Origin: Nemertoderma westbladi
Taxonomy: Eukaryota > Xenacoelomorpha > Nemertodermatida > Nemertodermatidae
DNA length: 23,533 nt
NCBI GenBank assembly: GCA_032718475.1
Contig: JAUCBJ010002981.1
Coordinates: 1 to 23,533, forward strand
Direction: 5' to 3'
The position numbers and the translations under genes are program-made. The notes under the pieces were generated by a model. The model saw nothing but the letters and a program-made list of their open reading frames with translations. It ran no database searches and was not told the DNA's origin. This document shows, piece by piece, positions 1-9,381 of the stretch. Numbering within the stretch: the stretch's first letter is position 1; every line of letters starts with the position of its first letter.

Positions 1-565
1 TGAGGCGCTAGAGACATTGGAGAAACGGCCTGCTCAACCACAGCCACTGCAAACCTATGCGGTAAGAACTAGAGTAGGTTGGTACTTCACTGGCCCTTCC
101 CGTAGAACTCTCAAAGAGAGATTACCTCAACAACAGGTATACCAAGTAAAGGGGGAAGTGGAGAGCAGTGATGTGGACGATCCAACTGAGGGAACACCAT
201 ACTCCTCAGATAATGACGATATTAACTCCAATGTAGATCAATGGAGACATTGCCTTGGGACGATTAATCCAGCCGACATCGCTTCCAGAGGAGCAACTCC
301 TCAAGAACTGATAGATACTCCAGGCTGGTTAGGTGGATCCGACTCCTTAAGTAAAGAAGAAGAAGAATGGCCTCCTCATCTTACCACTGCAGAAATTAGA
401 CAGGCCAAGGGAGCGGAGAAAGTAACACAACAACTCAATCGCCCAGCTAGTCGTTTATGTTTACTGGAAAGAGACCGAAAACTGTCCGAAAACTATGGAA
501 GGCAAGATACTCTTCCTACGACTACTTCCCTAATCCGGCAAATATCTAGGGACTCCATAACGTGA
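1..565 (+). pseudogene. BEL/Pao LTR retrotransposon polyprotein, internally deleted fragment
   Basis: The frame is open from the window edge (position 2) to a TGA at 563-565, so the true start lies outside. Around 56-98 the text AVRTRVGWYFTGP resembles the end of the retropepsin-like region of BEL/Pao polyproteins (GW...G). At 242-292, WRHCLGTINPADIASRG followed by GWLGG is the typical segment after the reverse transcriptase/RNase H region. At about 440-475, RPASRLCLLERD resembles the extreme C-terminus that follows the integrase. Reverse transcriptase and integrase, several hundred residues each, are absent between these landmarks although the frame stays open. This is therefore a deletion derivative that cannot move on its own. 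The family call rests on motif recognition from memory; the C-terminal match is the weakest part. Confidence 0.7.
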
Positions 566-1106
566 TAGCATGTGGAGTGGGCGTGTGACTATATCATTTT
601 ATATTTGTTTTTATTTTATATTTATGTATGTATTATTATGTAATTTTATTATAATCGTTTTCTTTAATTTTATTTAGTAAAATGTTATTTTAGAATATTT
701 AGTAAATTAGTGCAATATATTAGTGTTTATTACGTACGTAATTACTTATAATATATATTTAGTGCGACGGCGAGAAATAATTCTTTTCTCTTCCCTTACT
801 GTCCGTATCATATTATAAATACGTGACTATAGTAAGATGACATGTCAGTACTTCTTAAAGTACAATAAAGCCACTACTATATTTAAGTATTATTGGTAGG
901 CAGAGTATTAGGAATGCAAAGTTCAGATCCTCGTGTCTCGGCTAAACCAAGCTCTGGGTAGACCTTGGAAACGACTTGCCTCTTCACACTGACATTGCTT
1001 CGTGCGATATTGCTCTTCTACCTTATATTAAATAATACATATAGTAGCGTGATGTCCCTCTAACAGTAGCGTAAATCGCAAATAAATCTGTTAAACTTTT
1101 GACCAT
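566..1106. other. AT-rich non-coding stretch, possible remnant BEL/Pao LTR
   Basis: No coding frame is seen. The stretch follows directly on the BEL/Pao fragment, where a 3' LTR would lie. A TGTGGAGTGGG sequence near 570 could be an LTR start, and an AATAAA signal at 864-869 would fit an LTR polyadenylation site. No polypurine tract is obvious just upstream and no second LTR copy is visible in the window, so the LTR boundaries are a guess. Confidence 0.3.
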
Positions 1107-1372
1107 CTGTAATTCTAGTCGATTAAGATATCGTGGCACCCACCGATATACTTGAAAGACAAATTCTAGAATCAGTGGTTAACGTCCCCAGACAAGTTCT
1201 GGAATAAATCGGTGCCCATCCTAAATATTAATTTAATATTTCTTAAAATCTGTAAAATCCCGATCCTTTAAAATTTCTAGTCAATTAAGATATCGCAGTA
1301 TTTACCGATATTCTTAAAAGGACGATTTTATAGAATTAAGGATCCTGAGTCCCCAGATATGCTCTGGAATAA
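1107..1372 (+). repeat. Two diverged direct copies of a ~163-bp unit with conserved hairpins
   Basis: Copy 1 (from about 1107) and copy 2 (from about 1270) share CTAGTC(G/A)ATTAAGATATCG, then an ACCGATAT block, then TCCCCAGA and TCTGGAATAAA, at a constant offset of 162-165 bp. Each copy contains two short inverted repeats: ATATCG...CGATAT, and CCAGA-5 nt-TCTGG. The arms are identical between copies while the loops differ. The function is unknown. It may be part of the untranslated region of an old mobile element. Confidence 0.6.
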
Positions 1373-2187
1373 AATTTGTGTCAATTTAACATCAAATAAT
1401 AAAATTCACGGGAATAAATTTAAATTCATATTCAAATGAATTTCATAAATTGTCATTTTGTGCAATTTATAACATTCCCAAAATTCCAATAATTAATAGA
1501 TCATGGGAGCGGAGATTCATATTGAGTGTATTAAAGTGCGAGAATCTCCAACATATAGTCAATAGCCGATAAAATTTATAAAATCATGCATAAAGAGGGT
1601 ATTGACAACTAAAGAATTACTATTAAATAACATCCCAGATCTGTATGCATGAGAATTACCCTAATTCTACCGCTAGTTTTCCATAATGTCACCATGTCAA
1701 CACCCACGCTAGAATTAGAAGCAAGTTAAAGGAACAATAAAAGGCTTGCCCCATTGCGTAGCCTAAGAGGATACATAGCGCACTATTAGTATCCAAGGAT
1801 ACATAGTAATAACGTGACATTCTGGAAGACACTGACTAACGAACAAATGGCCTGCATGTGTGCAGTAAGTAATGATTGTATGGAATTTGTGCGTTTATAG
1901 GTGAATGTTACTACTAAAGTGTGTTTACAGTAGCTAATCGCAATTGTAAAGTAGCCCTAACTCTACCGAGATAACCTCAAGTGGATTCAAGCCTTTGGGA
2001 CGGACAGTGGTGGGACTTGTGCCGGTTATCGTTGTCGTGCTGTTGCTACATGTTGGCGTAAACACTGCGACAGCGGTACATCGGCGCTGAGAAACCCACT
2101 GTCCTGGGGCAAAAGCCTAGTAGGCAGCGACGCCCGCTTGCCTAAAATATTAACTCATATTGATATTAATAAACTCAGATAACAGAT
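1373..2187. other. Non-coding leader upstream of the zinc-knuckle frame
   Basis: No gene is seen. A perfect 8-bp inverted repeat (GGAGATTC at 1511-1518, GAATCTCC at 1542-1549) could form a hairpin with a 23-nt loop. GGATACATAG occurs twice (about 1770 and 1798). From about 1990 to 2140 the sequence becomes more GC-rich, then turns AT-rich just before the ATG at 2188. No core promoter was recognised. Confidence 0.4.
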
Positions 2188-3636
2188 ATGACGGAATTGA
2201 TAGAAGATGACCTTGGTATTAGAGAGCGATATACTCTACCTTTACAAGCGTTTGTGGATAGCTTGATACGCGGTGAAGCCGATCCGACTATTACGGAGGA
2301 CGATGGTCGTTATATCGAACCGCCGATGTCCCAAGAGCAACTTACGCGTGAATTGGACTATCGAAAATTAACCGCTCGCTATACGCATCGTAATGGTACG
2401 TATATGGACTTCTTAACTACCGGCCATCCTATCGATTTACATGATACGGACGATGTAGACACCGAAAGGGAAATGGTTCTATTTAAATATCATACCCAGC
2501 GGCGTCGTAACGATAAACCGAGAATAGATCACGAAAATTATATTCGTAACAGACTGGGAAGACGAACCAATATGTCTAGAATCTGAGGAGATTCAGCCTA
2601 TCGCGCTCGGAACAGTGACAACGATTACATCCTAGAATGGTATCAAGGTCCCCAGTGTCTTACTGCGTATGATTATCGCCATGCCAATTATGTTTCTAGA
2701 CAACGTTGTCGGCTGTGCGCATCGAGAGACCATATTACGTCTATGGACACCAACGATCTTTGTTCCTATTTCCACGAGCAACCGTCGATGGAAATCTATT
2801 GTGCATATTGTCGGCTTAATAATTTACACATTTTTGCTGTCTGCCCCCAATTTATGACTCAATGCCATCATTGTCAATTAAAAGGACACGCCAGCTTTGA
2901 TTGTCCCTTTAACCATGATTTAGAGAGCGTAGATGAAATGATTGTACTACGTTATATCAGAGCTTGGGAAGCGAACGCTGATTTACATTGTGATTCACGC
3001 CATCGCTATTATCCTGGACGCGCTTACGAAGGAGTTTATGCGTTCCATCCTTATTTGTTTGCCTCCGTCGAGCAGAAATCGCGCCTATCAAGTTATGAAC
3101 TATTGAAGCGCGTTGGAGAATGTATTTCAACCAAATATGTACGTAAATTTCTCAGGAGCATTAATCCGAGTGACATCCATTCTTACAACTTAATAAACTT
3201 TATCCGTCAAGACCCTGCCTATGGAGACTTATTCGTCAACTCACACCCTGAGTTACAAGAAGTATATCGACGGCCTTACGAGTACCGAGCCCGCGAACGC
3301 GAGTTGGAAAGAACCATTAAACCAAGGAAGTTTCTAACTACTTATGGTCCACCCACGGCCCTCGTGCAGACCACTCGTACAGGACCCGTAAGAGCGGCTG
3401 TCTTGAAACGAGCTCTCAAAGCCGTTAGACCCCTCTCCCCGGACGTTGATGTCAATCAACCCGGTACTTCGACCGGCGGATATACCGATCGCAATCCCAT
3501 ACCTTCTGATGCAATCATATTGCACCCTTCACCCAGGAGTTATAGCCCTCCTCGTAAAGTGGCTCGCCCCAAAGAGAAAAGGACTCTTGCTAGCTTTAAA
3601 AAACTGCGTAAACGCCGTCCGCGCAAGAAAGACTAA
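2188..3636 (+). pseudogene. Unrecognised Cys-rich zinc-knuckle protein, one in-frame stop (gag/nucleocapsid-like?)
   Basis: One reading frame of 483 codons runs from ATG 2188 (preceded by an in-frame TAA at 2170) to TAA 3634-3636. It is interrupted only by a TGA at 2584-2586; the 156 bases between the two open parts contain no other stop. The N-terminal part (132 residues) is acidic and rich in Arg and Tyr. After the TGA come paired cysteines at 2707-2718 (CRLC) and 2800-2811 (CAYC), then a CCHC knuckle at 2863-2904 (C-x2-C-x3-G-H-x4-C). The C-terminus is basic (about 3562-3633, rich in Lys and Arg), as in nucleic-acid-binding proteins. I do not recognise the family. A gag or nucleocapsid-like protein of a retroelement or old viral insertion is possible, but no polymerase lies next to it. 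The intact codon structure outside the TGA suggests recent decay, a sequencing variant or readthrough. Confidence 0.6.
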
Positions 3637-5281
3637 CTGTTTAGAGTATTTTTATATTTTAGAAACTGTGATTTTGTATATTTTATAGACTTAAATCCCA
3701 TTTTCTGGGAGCGGTGTAAAAGCTTTTGTGGGATAACTGATACGTTTGCCTTTGCTGGCCAGTTCCCCCCCAGTCGCTAGAATACTCTCAAAGGGAGTTA
3801 TAACTAAAATAGTGCAAGCTACCAGCTTATTGGCTGATGTGCTGTACGGAGATATCTGGGCTCAGTTTAATCGGCCAACTAGCTTAGAGAGGTTGCCTTA
3901 GCCTTGCTGTTCGTGTCAGCCAATAGAATTTGCGTAGGCGTTGATTTCGACCTATCCCAGCGCTACTGAACTGAATTTCCTATCTCACTGCTCATCCTCT
4001 GTGTTGAACGGGGCTTCGTGGAATAAGAGTATTTTGGTATACTCGTATAGGGGTAGTAGTCATATGATTTTATATGATTCTGTTGTTATGTTCCCATTTT
4101 TCGCCATAACACCGGCTTTTTGGGAAGAACTCTAGTAAACTGCTTAAATTATCGAAAGTATAAACTGTTACCAAACCTAACTCACTACTTAACGCATCTT
4201 AACATACTCACTTAATTTAACTGCATTAATCATATTGTTTGTACTGTTATTTTACCGTCAGTTATTAATTGTACCTATTTGTTGATGGAAATATTGCTCT
4301 TTGGATAATACGGATAAATCACCCAAAATTCCCAATTTTCTTGATACACTACAGGTTAGAGAGACCGGCTATACATAACAATTGCGATTTATATTAATGT
4401 GGTGTGTATTAAATCTAATGTTATTTAGCAGACCCTACGCCTACATGAGTCAATTACTGCTCTCTTTATGTGTGATCAAATATACTGACTGTCGGCAGAA
4501 TAGTGTGTATGATCGTGATTGGTAACAAAGTATTTCCTAAAGAATACGCTTTATACTTTAATCATAAGCGGTATCGTTGCGTTTTAGTATAAGTCTTAGT
4601 TCTGTTTAAATAGATAGAGCGCCGCGTCCTAAAGGAACTGTTAATATTTCCCGAAAGCCAATAATATCTGTCAGAGATTAATTATTAACGATCTATCGAA
4701 TAATACAGTAAGTTTACGCTGCAACCTTACACTGCAATAATAAAATTTAAGCATCCGAATTCAGCCTCCCGGGTGTAGATCCATCGGGTGAATGATCGCG
4801 CATGGGCTGCCTTCGGCTAATGTTTTGTGTATTAGCATAAATTGTTGTCGTATGCTAAAGGTGTTTTAATTAACTAAAAGACATATAAATTTTGGCAGGT
4901 TAAACTGCTAAAGGTCTTCAAAAGCGCGAACAGTTACCATAGCAACAAGTCTAAACAGATGTTAAAATTTATAAAATGATAATTTGAAGCACAAGTTAAT
5001 AGTATTATGACTTGGGACTAACCCCTACCCCCACTATATGACTTATTCTGCATCCGAATTACACTGTTCTATTTTTCAGTTCCCATGACAATCACAGCAA
5101 ACAGATGAATTTTGATAGAAAATCGGTAATTTGGACATAAACTACAATATTTTCTGAAACTCAGTATATGTGTTATCTGAACCACAATCTGTACTGAATT
5201 TTTTTCAAAGGTTAAAGCAACAGTTCCAGAGAACTCTAGTTTCCATGGGAATAGAAGTTAATTATTGACAATTGCTATGAA
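3637..5281. other. AT-rich intergenic stretch, no gene seen
   Basis: No convincing coding frame. Short open frames here (for example 3941-4135) have no recognisable motif. A 10-bp inverted repeat, TATTGGCTGA at 3828-3837 and TCAGCCAATA at 3916-3925, includes a CCAAT core on each strand. CTGGGAGCGG just before TGTAAAAG (about 3704-3720) looks like a polypurine tract followed by an LTR start, but no partner LTR was found on the other side of the 2188-3636 frame. Confidence 0.4.
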
Positions 5282-5362
5282 ACGAGGCTAAGCAACGAAC
5301 CAAAGTGTGGCCGTTTGTTTAATTTTCCTTAGCTTCGTGGTTGCATTTCCTTTAGGAAATGC
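5282..5362. other. Two adjacent hairpin-forming inverted repeats
   Basis: The first has 11-bp arms with one mismatch (ACGAGGCTAAG at 5282-5292, CTTAGCTTCGT at 5328-5338). Four bases later comes a perfect one: GCATTTCC at 5343-5350 and GGAAATGC at 5355-5362 around a TTTA loop. Such paired hairpins often mark the end of a mobile element, but no element was identified. Confidence 0.45.
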
Positions 5363-5494
5363 CTTTCTCGTATATATAATGTAATAAATCAGTTAAATAC
5401 AAATATAATATCGCAATAATTGTTATTCTCCGTTTAAATCACCCATGATGTCCTTTTTTTTACTTTTTATGTCCTCAGAAATTTACCGTTAGGT

Positions 5495-5705
5495 TCCATG
5501 CTACCGGTTTCTCTACTGCTGTTCTCTCAGGCTATCAGTACCGGTATTAGTATATAGAGCACTATTTTGCAGTATTGCTGTATTGTATGTACAGATGTAG
5601 GTTTAAAGCAGGTATTTTATTACCGGTACCGGCACCAGTACCGGTAATGCTGTAGGCCTACTGTGTAGCCTACCATTTAAATACCGTAATGGTAGGCCTA
5701 CCGGC
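5495..5705. repeat. Cluster of ACCGGT and AGGCCT palindromes
   Basis: ACCGGT or its part-forms recur many times in about 200 bp. The strongest structure is TTACCGGTAC (5620-5629) and GTACCGGTAA (5638-5647), perfect 10-bp arms around 8 nt. A second inverted repeat at about 5663-5702 pairs TAGCCTACCAT with ATGGTAGGCCTA, with one bulged base. No coding frame is present. Confidence 0.5.
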
Positions 5706-5851
5706 TGACTGGTTGTGCTAATAAATTTTAAATGATTGATAATGATAATTGAAATTGTATTAATTTTATTTGAAATATAATTTAATTGAATTTATGTAAT
5801 TTTAAATGTAAATCAATGATGCTGTCTCTTTAAGCTGTCCCATTCCCTCAA

Positions 5852-6139
5852 ATGTTCATGACATAGTTTATTGTTATGTTCATGACATAGTTTATTGTTA
5901 TGTTCATGACATAGTTTATTGTTATGTTCATGACATAGTTTATTGTTATGTTCATGACATAGTTTATTGTTATGTTCATGACATAGTTTATTGTTATGTT
6001 CATGACATAGTTTATTGTTATGTTCATGACATAGTTTATTGTTATGTTCATGACATAGTTTATTGTTATGTTCATGACATAGTTTATTGTTATGTTCATG
6101 ACATAGTTTATTGTTATGTTCATGACATAGTTTATTTGT
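5852..6139 (+). repeat. 24-bp minisatellite, 12 near-perfect copies
   Basis: The unit begins ATGTTCATGACATAG and ends TTTATTGTT. Twelve copies start every 24 bp from 5852 to 6116, with no visible substitution until the last copy's end. Because 24 is a multiple of three, open frames on the minus strand are an artefact of the period and not genes. The homogeneity suggests recent expansion. Confidence 0.95.
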
Positions 6140-6612
6140 TTTGGTTAGAAAATCCTGCCTCTGTAACCCGCTCCTTTCCTTCATTTAGTAAAGTGACTGT
6201 TTATTGTTTTGGTTAGAAAATCCCGCCTCTTTTAACCCGCACCTTTCCTTGAATTAGTAAAGTGACCGTTTATTGTTTTGGTTAGAAAGGCCCGCCTCTG
6301 TAACCCGCTCCTTTCCTTGAATTAGTAAAGTGACCGTTTATTGTTTTGGTTAGAAAGGCCCGCCTCTGTAACCCGCTCCTTTCCTTCATTTAGTAAAGTG
6401 ACTTTATTGTTTTGGTTAGAAAATCCCGCCTCTGTAACCCGCTCCTGTCCCTCAATTAGTTAAATGGTCGTTTATTGTTTTGGTTAAAAAATACCGTCTC
6501 TGTAACGCTCCTTTCCCTGATTTGGTAAAGTGACCGTTTATTGTTTAGGTTAGAAAGGCCCGCCTCTGTAACCTGCTCCTTTCCTTCATTTAGTAAAGTG
6601 ACTGTTTATTGT
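6132..6612 (+). repeat. 68-bp tandem repeat, about 7 diverged copies
   Basis: The unit opens TTATTGTTTTGGTTAGAAA, continues with a CCGCCTCTGTAACCCGCTCC block and ends TAGTAAAGTGACCGT. About seven head-to-tail copies of 64-70 bp differ by substitutions and small indels, so this array is older than the 24-bp array beside it. The junction falls in TTTATTGTT, which belongs to both units. Confidence 0.9.
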
Positions 6613-6639
6613 CAAATTAAACATTTTGTATTGATTTGA

Positions 6640-7021
6640 TAATTCTGAACGTATATGGGTTTTCGAGGTCGCTGATCACGATGAAAGTAGTTATAAATAT
6701 TTCTGGTATGTGCAAACCCAATTTTGGTGCCATTCTGGTCTTGTGCCTCAGATCGAAAAGTACAAGTAGCTAAAATTTCAAACTGTTAAACTGTTATTGG
6801 TAATTCTGAAGCTATACTGGTACTGGTTTTCAAAGCCGCTGATAACGATACAACTCGTTAAATACAATTCGTGTTAACGCCACTATCGTTTTTGGTGTTT
6901 GTCTTGTGGGACGATAAATACAAGTCGCATAAAATTTCAAATGGCAAAAATCAAATTTGTTTGGATAATACGATATTTATGAGTGTCATATTCGTGATCA
7001 GCATCCCGAGAAAGCCCATAT
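6640..7021. repeat. Diverged ~162-bp direct repeat with an inverted third copy of its start
   Basis: AATTCTGAA...GTCGCTGATCACGATG (from about 6641) and AATTCTGAA...GCCGCTGATAACGATA (from about 6802) are diverged copies. Each is followed about 97-99 bp later by GTCTTGTG...TAAAATTTCAAA (6738 and 6901). The stretch 6993-7021 is an inverted copy of 6652-6680 (CGTGATCAGC then CCCATAT). The arrangement suggests an old interspersed repeat family. I cannot name it. Confidence 0.6.
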
Positions 7022-9381
7022 GGTCATAAAATCAATTTGGTTTCGTTGTGATTTTTCATTATCATATATCCACTACTTGTTTGTTTTTTTCGTGCTCCAG
7101 GGGCACAAATAACTGACTAATAACTAATATAACAACATGTTGATGTAGGTATAGAGGAATAAACCTTCCCAATGAAATCAGCACATTCTAAATAAAACCT
7201 CAGTAGCAAAACTTTACAACCAATGTACCACGCTTTTGGTGCTCTTTTAGTATCTATTGATAAAAAAATGAAAATTTTTCTTCAAATCTTGCTTTCGATT
7301 ACTAATAATGAATTCAACAACCCAAAAAAGCAGAGTATGGTTTCATGGTTTTACCAAAGTCTTTTAAGGGTGAAGTATTTTGTGTATTTATATCAATTCC
7401 GAAAGGTGTTGATCGTTGATGGTGGTCATGCCCACGATAACTCCAGAACTAAAAGAGCTAAGCCGTTTTCAGATTTGAAATCCCCATTAAATTCCGCATA
7501 AACCAACCCCCATAAACATTTGGAACCAAAAGGTTGCCAAATCCGACTACCCTACTTATTATTACAAAAATTTGAAATTATAGTAATTATTTATTCTGGC
7601 GTAAAGTACCGACAGTACAGACGGCCTGCCGTTACTGGTAGCTGCCTTACGTCTGTGTAGCTCCGTGTCTAACAGTCTGGGTACAGTGCACTCCACTCGT
7701 GTACCAGTATTTATCGAAGAGTTTCATGATTGTGAATATCAGGTACCGAGGAATATAATGCTAATTTATACCGCGGTCCACGGTAATAACATATGTAATA
7801 CTTTATCTCCCTACATAGATATAATATAATCAATGTGAAATCCGAATAGGTCTACATCGTTAATAAATTAACAAACAAAACTTAATTAATAAAAAGTAAC
7901 AAAACATAATTCTACATTTTTTATAATATCATAATTAATAATAAATTGTCAACCACAATATATATTATAGCATAACCAAAGGGCGTTAGTTAATACCCTT
8001 TCTAGAACGTTAGTTTATAATTCTAGAACGCTAGTTTATAATTCTAGAACGCTAGTTTATAACAACGAAGTTCTACCAATAATAAAGGACCTACACTAAC
8101 AGGTAACTAACTAGCTATATGTTACCATTGCACAATAAAAGCGTCGCACATTTACATACAAACTAGATACGGTAGACATAAAGTTGATTTTATAAAACCA
8201 AATTATAATATTCACATTGTTTAAGAAAAATCCACAGTCATACGAACAACACGCGGGGGCATCGCGCAGCACGTAAGTGGGAGAATCACGCAGCACGTCC
8301 GCAGCCACATGAAACCTTTGCGTAGAGGAACAATCAATGGACCTGGTCACGACCCCTAGCGACCAACAGAGGAACAATAGAAGTGTGTCTCTGAGTATAA
8401 TTTCTAAACTTTTTATAGACTCCATGTGTACCAAGTTATTACCAAGTATACGACTTATTGGCGTTCAAACATTTTTGACGACGACCGCATATGGATCAAC
8501 TAATTATAACACTACGCTAAAGGCTTGCCTCAACTTACGTGGCTCGCCCCATAACTGATAGAAACAGATTAAAACTGCTCCAGACGAGAAACAATGTTAT
8601 TCCATTAAATACTATTAACATAAGCGATTTTTGTGACAAATTTAAATTGTCTGAAATTCAACTTTTCTGTCCGACTATAATTTTATTGGCGGAATATCTG
8701 ACTGTTGACCTGTTGACCATGCTTTCAGTTGATAGCTTTTATTGCAAGAAATATGTAATAAATAGATAATAAAAACAGCTAATCAAAATAGATAATATAT
8801 TAGTAATTATTACTAAATTTGGATGGGAAAACAACGTAATAAATACAAAATAGTTTGCAAAGCAGAAAACCGAAATAAAGTAGCCAATATAGCATCATTT
8901 AGCATAGTTAGCACCTTAGTAGTACATAGCATTAATATCCGTAAGGGTTATAAATGGTTGCATCGAATTCAACCAGCCAAATAATTTATCGAGTTTAAAT
9001 ACGCCAATAAACTTGGTTATTTAGTAATTAAAAATTGTAACTAAAAAATACAACGACAATAAACGAATAACTGCCGACTAAAACAATTAAATAGAAAACG
9101 AAAAGTAACAATTAATTGAGTTAAATATCATTAAATTATCAGACTTATCTATCTATATAAGCAATAATAATCAATACAGGAAACTTCTTTGTACAAAATA
9201 AACAACAAAAACAATAACATTGTTTAGTAAAACTAAACAGATAAACTAAGTTCTGCACCGGCATCCCTAAACAGGAACTACTAAAGAAATTAACTAGAGT
9301 TATAGAGAAACTTATAGTTATAGAGAAGCAGAATAAATTGTTTCAGCGCCACAGACAGATACACATCTGTAACAGTGTAAC
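7022..9381. other. AT-rich intergenic stretch, no gene seen
   Basis: Open frames at 7223-7501, 8111-8434 (minus), 8337-8558 and 8539-8769 are short, lack recognisable motifs and have AT-rich composition like their surroundings, so I do not call them genes. Small inverted repeats occur, for example GTGC/GCAC near 7092-7106 and ACAGACG/CGTCTGT around 7618-7659. The 46-bp satellite begins at the right edge. Confidence 0.4.
8001..8063 (+). repeat. 21-bp tandem triplication
   Basis: TCTAGAACG(T/C)TAGTTTATAA starts at 8001, 8022 and 8043, giving three head-to-tail copies with one or two substitutions. Confidence 0.85.

Noticed and set aside
2584-2586. TGA as a selenocysteine codon
   Set aside because: No SECIS-like element was recognised downstream and the context is not one of a known selenoprotein; mutation or readthrough is simpler.
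3704-3725. Polypurine tract and LTR start after the zinc-knuckle frame
   Set aside because: No matching LTR sequence could be found upstream of 2188, so an LTR pair cannot be supported.
4755-4830. Possible tRNA-like fold in a GC-richer patch
   Set aside because: No convincing T-loop, anticodon stem or acceptor pairing could be laid out.
5813-6184. Minus-strand open frame of LCHEHNNK repeats (and a second frame at 5848-6123)
   Set aside because: The open frames result from a 24-bp period divisible by three. Two frames are open at once and the flanks show no coding signal.
8539-8769. Small open frames at 7223-7501, 8111-8434, 8337-8558 and 8539-8769 as genes
   Set aside because: They are short, without domain motifs, AT-rich like the flanks and partly overlapping on both strands.
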